This document shows, in pieces, positions 61,064 through 64,000 of a stretch of DNA of 64,000 nucleotides. Source of the stretch: Clostridium sp. C8-1-8 (GTDB taxonomy: Bacteria > Bacillota > Clostridia > Clostridiales > Clostridiaceae); assembly GCF_009928445.1 (NCBI RefSeq), contig NZ_JAABNO010000014.1, positions 1 to 64,000 on the forward strand, in the 5' to 3' direction. Below the pieces are notes generated by a model. The model saw only the letters and a list, made by a program, of their open reading frames with translations, was not told the DNA's origin and ran no database searches. Position 1 is the first letter of the stretch, and every line of letters starts with the position of its first letter. The translations under genes and the position numbers were made by a program.

Positions 61064-61198
61064 GATTCACCTCCTTTTGAAGATTATGGACATTTAATAT
61101 CTATTATATACTAAAATCTACAAGAGTAATTTACAAAATTGTAAATTATGAAATATTATCTATATAGATGCATAATTTCATATTAAAATGTATATTTT

Positions 61199-61240
61199 CA
61201 GAACTACTCTCGGAGCCAAGAGGAGTTCTGAAAATAGATT
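61199..61240. other. Long palindrome between DUF378 and CmpB-family genes
   Basis: TTTTCAGAACTACTCT pairs with AGAGGAGTTCTGAAAA around CGGAGCCA, one mismatch. Its symmetric A/T ends and its place before the CmpB start fit either a terminator or an operator. Confidence 0.6.
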
Positions 61241-61271
61241 TATGATTGAAATGTTGAATATTTGTAAACAT

Positions 61272-61312
61272 AATAATAAATCCCCTTAAATAATTAAGGG
61301 GATTTATTATTA
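61272..61312 (-). terminator. Terminator of the DUF378 gene
   Basis: AAATCCCCTTAA and TTAAGGGGATTT pair around ATAA, with TTATTATTA after it on the minus strand. Confidence 0.88.
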
Positions 61313-61313
61313 A

Positions 61314-61523
61314 TTATTCAGCATTATTAGTATATCTATCTTTTGCAAAGAATGAAATAGCATAAAGTCCTGCAATTCCTACAATTGCATATATAACTCT
61401 ACTTATCGCTGACATATCTCCGAAGAGAGCGGCAACTAAATCAAATCGGAAAAAACCAATTAGTCCCCAATTTATTGCACCTATTATAACTAAAACTAGT
61501 GCTATTATATCTAGAGTTTTCAT
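61314..61523 (-). CDS. DUF378 small membrane protein
   Basis: A 69 aa protein with two transmembrane helices and the DUF378 signature: LDIIALVLVIIGAINWGLIGFF, then DLVAALFG and the second helix VIYAIVGIAGLYAI. The INWGL motif is diagnostic. Start ATG at 61523 after GGAGTGATTTGA. Role unknown; in other bacteria such proteins are linked to stress response. Single gene. Confidence 0.93.
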   Translation of the reverse strand: MKTLDIIALVLVIIGAINWGLIGFFRFDLVAALFGDMSAISRVIYAIVGIAGLYAISFFAKDRYTNNAE

Positions 61524-61651
61524 TCAAATCACTCCTTTGCTTACTTTTCTCTTATAGTATTGCCGCAAAATAAAATTTTATGTATACATATATAATTTAT
61601 ATATGTATTTATAAGAGTAAATAAAAGCATGTGGAATGGATAAAAGTAATT

Positions 61652-61683
61652 ATTAAAAAGAAAAAGAGCAATATGCTCTTTAT
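61652..61683 (-). terminator. Terminator of the Lrp-family gene
   Basis: AAAGAGCA and TGCTCTTT pair around ATA; read on the minus strand TTCTTTTT follows. It overlaps the stop codon. Confidence 0.85.
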
Positions 61684-62144
61684 AGTTGAATATTACGATC
61701 AATTGGTTGAGATAATGAAATAAATGTATCAGTTCTTTCTATACCAGCTATTGTATTTACCTTATTCATAAGTATATCCTGAAGATCAGCGATACTCTTG
61801 CAAATAACTTTAGCAAATACAGAATAGTTTCCAGTGATAAGATGAAGCTCAACAACTTCTTTAATCTTTGATAACTCATCAAATACTGCAGAGAAAGAAG
61901 ATGTTTTATCAACATAAATACCAACATAACAACAAACGTCATATCCTAACTTTGGAAGATTCAATAGTATCCTTGTCCCTTTTATGATGCCTAAGTCTTC
62001 CATTTTCTTCATTCTAACATGTATTGTTCCACCACTAACGTGACACATTCTTGCTATCTCTAAATAAGGAGTTCTACAATCTTTAATTAAAATGTCTAAT
62101 ATCTGCAAATCTAATTCATCCAAATTTACATTTTGCATATGCAA
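61680..62144 (-). CDS. Lrp/AsnC family transcriptional regulator
   Basis: Feast-famine regulator of 154 aa: winged helix-turn-helix (about residues 9-60, LDLQILDILIKDCRTPYLEIA, then VSGGTIHVRMKKMEDLGIIKG) and the RAM ligand domain (about 70-145, with the GNYSVFAKVICK strand). The start is TTG at 62144, five bases after GAGGTG; an ATG at 62138 is possible but distant. It is not adjacent to an amino acid gene, so the regulon and effector cannot be told. Likely an octamer-forming amino acid sensor. Confidence 0.94.
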   Translation of the reverse strand: MHMQNVNLDELDLQILDILIKDCRTPYLEIARMCHVSGGTIHVRMKKMEDLGIIKGTRILLNLPKLGYDVCCYVGIYVDKTSSFSAVFDELSKIKEVVELHLITGNYSVFAKVICKSIADLQDILMNKVNTIAGIERTDTFISLSQPIDRNIQL

Positions 62145-62432
62145 AAATTCACCTCTTCTATGTTTTATATCCTAATACTGTAAAAATACCATTGTTCAAT
62201 TTATATTTTATCAAAAAAACCAATTCATTTCTACTAAAAAATTAAAAAAAGTAGGAGTATTTTTTTATAATCATCAAATTTAAGCTAAATTATGGGACAA
62301 GAACTATGTTTTATTATAAAAAGAGAAACATATGAAAGTGCTAGGAGATTTTAATATATTGAAAATGTTTAGATTTTCGTCTAATATATTAATTAAAGAA
62401 TTACATTTTTTTCGTATTGGAGGAGCATAATA

Positions 62433-62768
62433 ATGACGACTTTTATGAGAGTTCTTTTCCTGATATTATTTGCAATAATAGTCTTAGCTGTATTCAACTT
62501 GCTTAAGATATTTGTTTTGAGTAAGCTTAAGGTAAATAAGTGGATAGTATTAGCATTAGCAATCATAGCTTTTGTATTACCTATAGTGCTAAGAATACAG
62601 GGCAATATAGCGACACCAGTTTTTTCAGGCCTATTTGTGATTTTGTTATTGTGGTTTATTGATCTACAGCAAGGAAGAATTAAGAAAAAAGATGAGAAAA
62701 AGGTAAATATAAGACCTAAGGCTAAGCCAAACAGAGTTAAACATATGAACAAAGATAATAATAAATAG
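62433..62768 (+). CDS. Small membrane protein of unknown function
   Basis: A 111 aa protein with three hydrophobic segments (about residues 5-27, 37-54 and 60-77) and a strongly basic C-terminal tail of 34 residues (QQGRIKKKDEKK ... KPNRVKH) that should face the cytoplasm. I do not recognise the family. Start ATG after GGAGGAG. Ends at a terminator shared with the convergent PHP gene. Confidence 0.75.
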   Translation: MTTFMRVLFLILFAIIVLAVFNLLKIFVLSKLKVNKWIVLALAIIAFVLPIVLRIQGNIATPVFSGLFVILLLWFIDLQQGRIKKKDEKKVNIRPKAKPNRVKHMNKDNNK

Positions 62769-62784
62769 TTAACATAACCAAAAT

Positions 62785-62815
62785 AAAAAACTCCTTTAGG
62801 AGTTTTTTATTTTTA
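62785..62815. terminator. Bidirectional terminator between small membrane protein and PHP genes
   Basis: AAAAAACTCCT and AGGAGTTTTTT pair around TT, followed by ATTTTT. The PHP stop codon is in its arm. Confidence 0.93.
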
Positions 62816-63821
62816 TAAAGATTGGAGAACTTATAGCCTCCTTATTATTTTTTTGAATAACTTTTATTACGTACCATTTCTCTTTTTCTGAGTAAGGTAG
62901 AGTTAAGGAATATTTAATGCTATATAGAGAAATGTTCTTCAAATGTTTTACAACTCTACCACCGTAAGAAATTATTTGAATTTCTTCAATAGGATGAAAC
63001 TTATCTTCTGCAAATATATAAAAATTTAATGATTCATTTTTTTCAATTAGAAGCTCATCCCCCATAAAGGAATTGTTGATACTAAAATAAAATTTTAGGT
63101 TTCTAGATTCTGTGGAATAACATCTTCGGCATCTAAGTCCATCTATTATTGATGATTTATCTAGTTTGTTTACAATAACCACTGTTAGGTTTTCAGTATC
63201 ACCAAAGTTTAGATGATGATTATCTTGAGCATTTACTGCACCTAGGATCCATCCCTTGTCAAGCATGGAGTAGTATCTTTTAGAGTATCTTTTATATTTG
63301 TTTGGGGGTGAACCGTTACCTACCTCTATGGTGTTAATAAATTTATTTAAGAATGGACTAAAAGGTATTTGTTCCACTATACTTCCAGGATGGTTAATTG
63401 AAATATAGCTATTTTTATTGGAAAGCATCCAAAGCATCAAATTATTGAAATTTCTAATTATTCCTGTAAAACATGAGGATGGATTAACAATGTTTAAATG
63501 ACCCCAAGGGTTAGATCTTGCTTCAAAGCCAGGTATTGCTACGAAGTCATCATTCTTTTTATTAAATCTGTCTAAGTTCTTCTTAAGCTCATCCCACTTT
63601 GGGAACTTTTCGCTGTGAGAGCTGCTTGAAAAGTACCTATTATGATCTGTTAATATCATAAAGTCTAATTTATTTCTTTTGCCATATTCTAAGACCTCGA
63701 TCACTGAACCCTCACCAGTAGAAATATTCGTATGACAATGAGGAATACCATATATAAATCTTATATTTGAAGGATCAAATAATTGTACATTCTCTGATCT
63801 ATGTTTCCTATGTTTACTCAA
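62796..63821 (-). CDS. PHP domain phosphoesterase-like protein
   Basis: A 341 aa protein with the polymerase-and-histidinol-phosphatase metal site in order: IPHCHTNISTGEG (HxH), FMILTDHNRY (DH), GFEARSNPWGH (Glu and His), YISINHPG (His), AVNAQDNHHLNFGD (Asp-x-His). The last 100 residues form a strand-rich C-terminal domain, as in extended PHP proteins of unknown substrate. No signal peptide is seen. Start TTG at 63821 after AGGAGTC. Single gene. The upstream 63822-64000 shows no feature. Confidence 0.9.
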   Translation of the reverse strand: MSKHRKHRSENVQLFDPSNIRFIYGIPHCHTNISTGEGSVIEVLEYGKRNKLDFMILTDHNRYFSSSSHSEKFPKWDELKKNLDRFNKKNDDFVAIPGFEARSNPWGHLNIVNPSSCFTGIIRNFNNLMLWMLSNKNSYISINHPGSIVEQIPFSPFLNKFINTIEVGNGSPPNKYKRYSKRYYSMLDKGWILGAVNAQDNHHLNFGDTENLTVVIVNKLDKSSIIDGLRCRRCYSTESRNLKFYFSINNSFMGDELLIEKNESLNFYIFAEDKFHPIEEIQIISYGGRVVKHLKNISLYSIKYSLTLPYSEKEKWYVIKVIQKNNKEAISSPIFIKIKNS

Positions 63822-64000
63822 AGTATGACTCCTATTATTGCTATAATATATAATATTATTCTTAGCTGTTTTTATTAACTATAATTTATACATTAATTAT
63901 ATTTTTATTAGACAAATCATTTTGCAACGAAGTGGTACATCTTTATCTTCTCTTTACATTAAAATGTTATATATAAGTATATTTATTTATTCTTTAGGAA

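Overview
This window reads as chromosome from a strictly anaerobic, endospore-forming Clostridium-type Firmicute. The DNA is strongly AT-rich, starts are ATG/GTG/TTG behind strong GGAGG ribosome binding sites, and intrinsic hairpin terminators sit between most transcription units. Sporulation genes (an alpha/beta SASP and CotF-like coat proteins), pyruvate formate-lyase with its activase, rubredoxin, a lactate dehydrogenase and a two-subunit aspartate carbamoyltransferase with a pyrK/pyrD dihydroorotate dehydrogenase all fit that picture. I see no rRNA, tRNA, prophage, transposase gene or CRISPR array.

Layout. 1-7 kb: remnant of a solute-binding lipoprotein, hemerythrin, Mn catalase, SASP, coat proteins, a HAD phosphatase, a flavin reductase and a D,D-carboxypeptidase. 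7-20 kb: Nudix hydrolase, DUF523/DUF1722 protein, polysaccharide deacetylase, the MurT/GatD lipid II amidation pair, a CapA-like membrane protein divergent from a large TPR protein, mannose-6-phosphate isomerase, UppP and a phosphofructokinase of the Gly/Lys signature group. 20-23 kb: a cytoplasmic class A beta-lactamase-fold protein lacking the catalytic serine, and two paralogous lipoproteins. 23-29.6 kb: the pyrBICFKDE operon, behind a promoter, a PyrR-type binding loop and an attenuator. 29.6-38 kb: pflB, pflA, rubredoxin, a Ste24-like protease, an exonuclease, arginase and ldh. 38-47 kb: LCP protein, PIN-PhoH protein, a VanY / phosphodiester glycosidase / anchored protein cluster, a rhomboid-unrelated M50 protease, trmB, DUF3892. 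47-56 kb: Ppx/GppA, T-box-controlled argS, two RNase H-fold exonucleases, the feoA-feoB-Cys-rich protein iron operon, HAD phosphatase. 56-64 kb: ComEC-like lipoprotein, PlsC, a PEPCK-like P-loop protein, a CmpB-family membrane protein, DUF378, an Lrp regulator and a PHP phosphoesterase.

Two short dispersed repeat families occupy the spacers. Family A is a 132 bp palindromic, MITE-like element with ends GGCTATG/CATAGCC (full copies at 22127 and 32250, others partial or decayed). Each arm-complete copy carries a Shine-Dalgarno plus ATG microORF. Family B is a roughly 130 bp element, often decayed, whose best copies lie between convergent genes and beside hairpin terminators; one copy is tandemly duplicated at 46712-47076. 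Family B also lies between the pyr attenuator and pyrB.

The genes best worth following up are the Ser-to-Gly beta-lactamase-like protein, the PEPCK-like protein, the CapA-like degenerate protein, the family A element and the pyr leader. Two genes too short to be obvious were read directly from the sequence: rubredoxin (33248-33409, minus) and a FeoB-associated Cys-rich membrane protein (51876-52049, minus).
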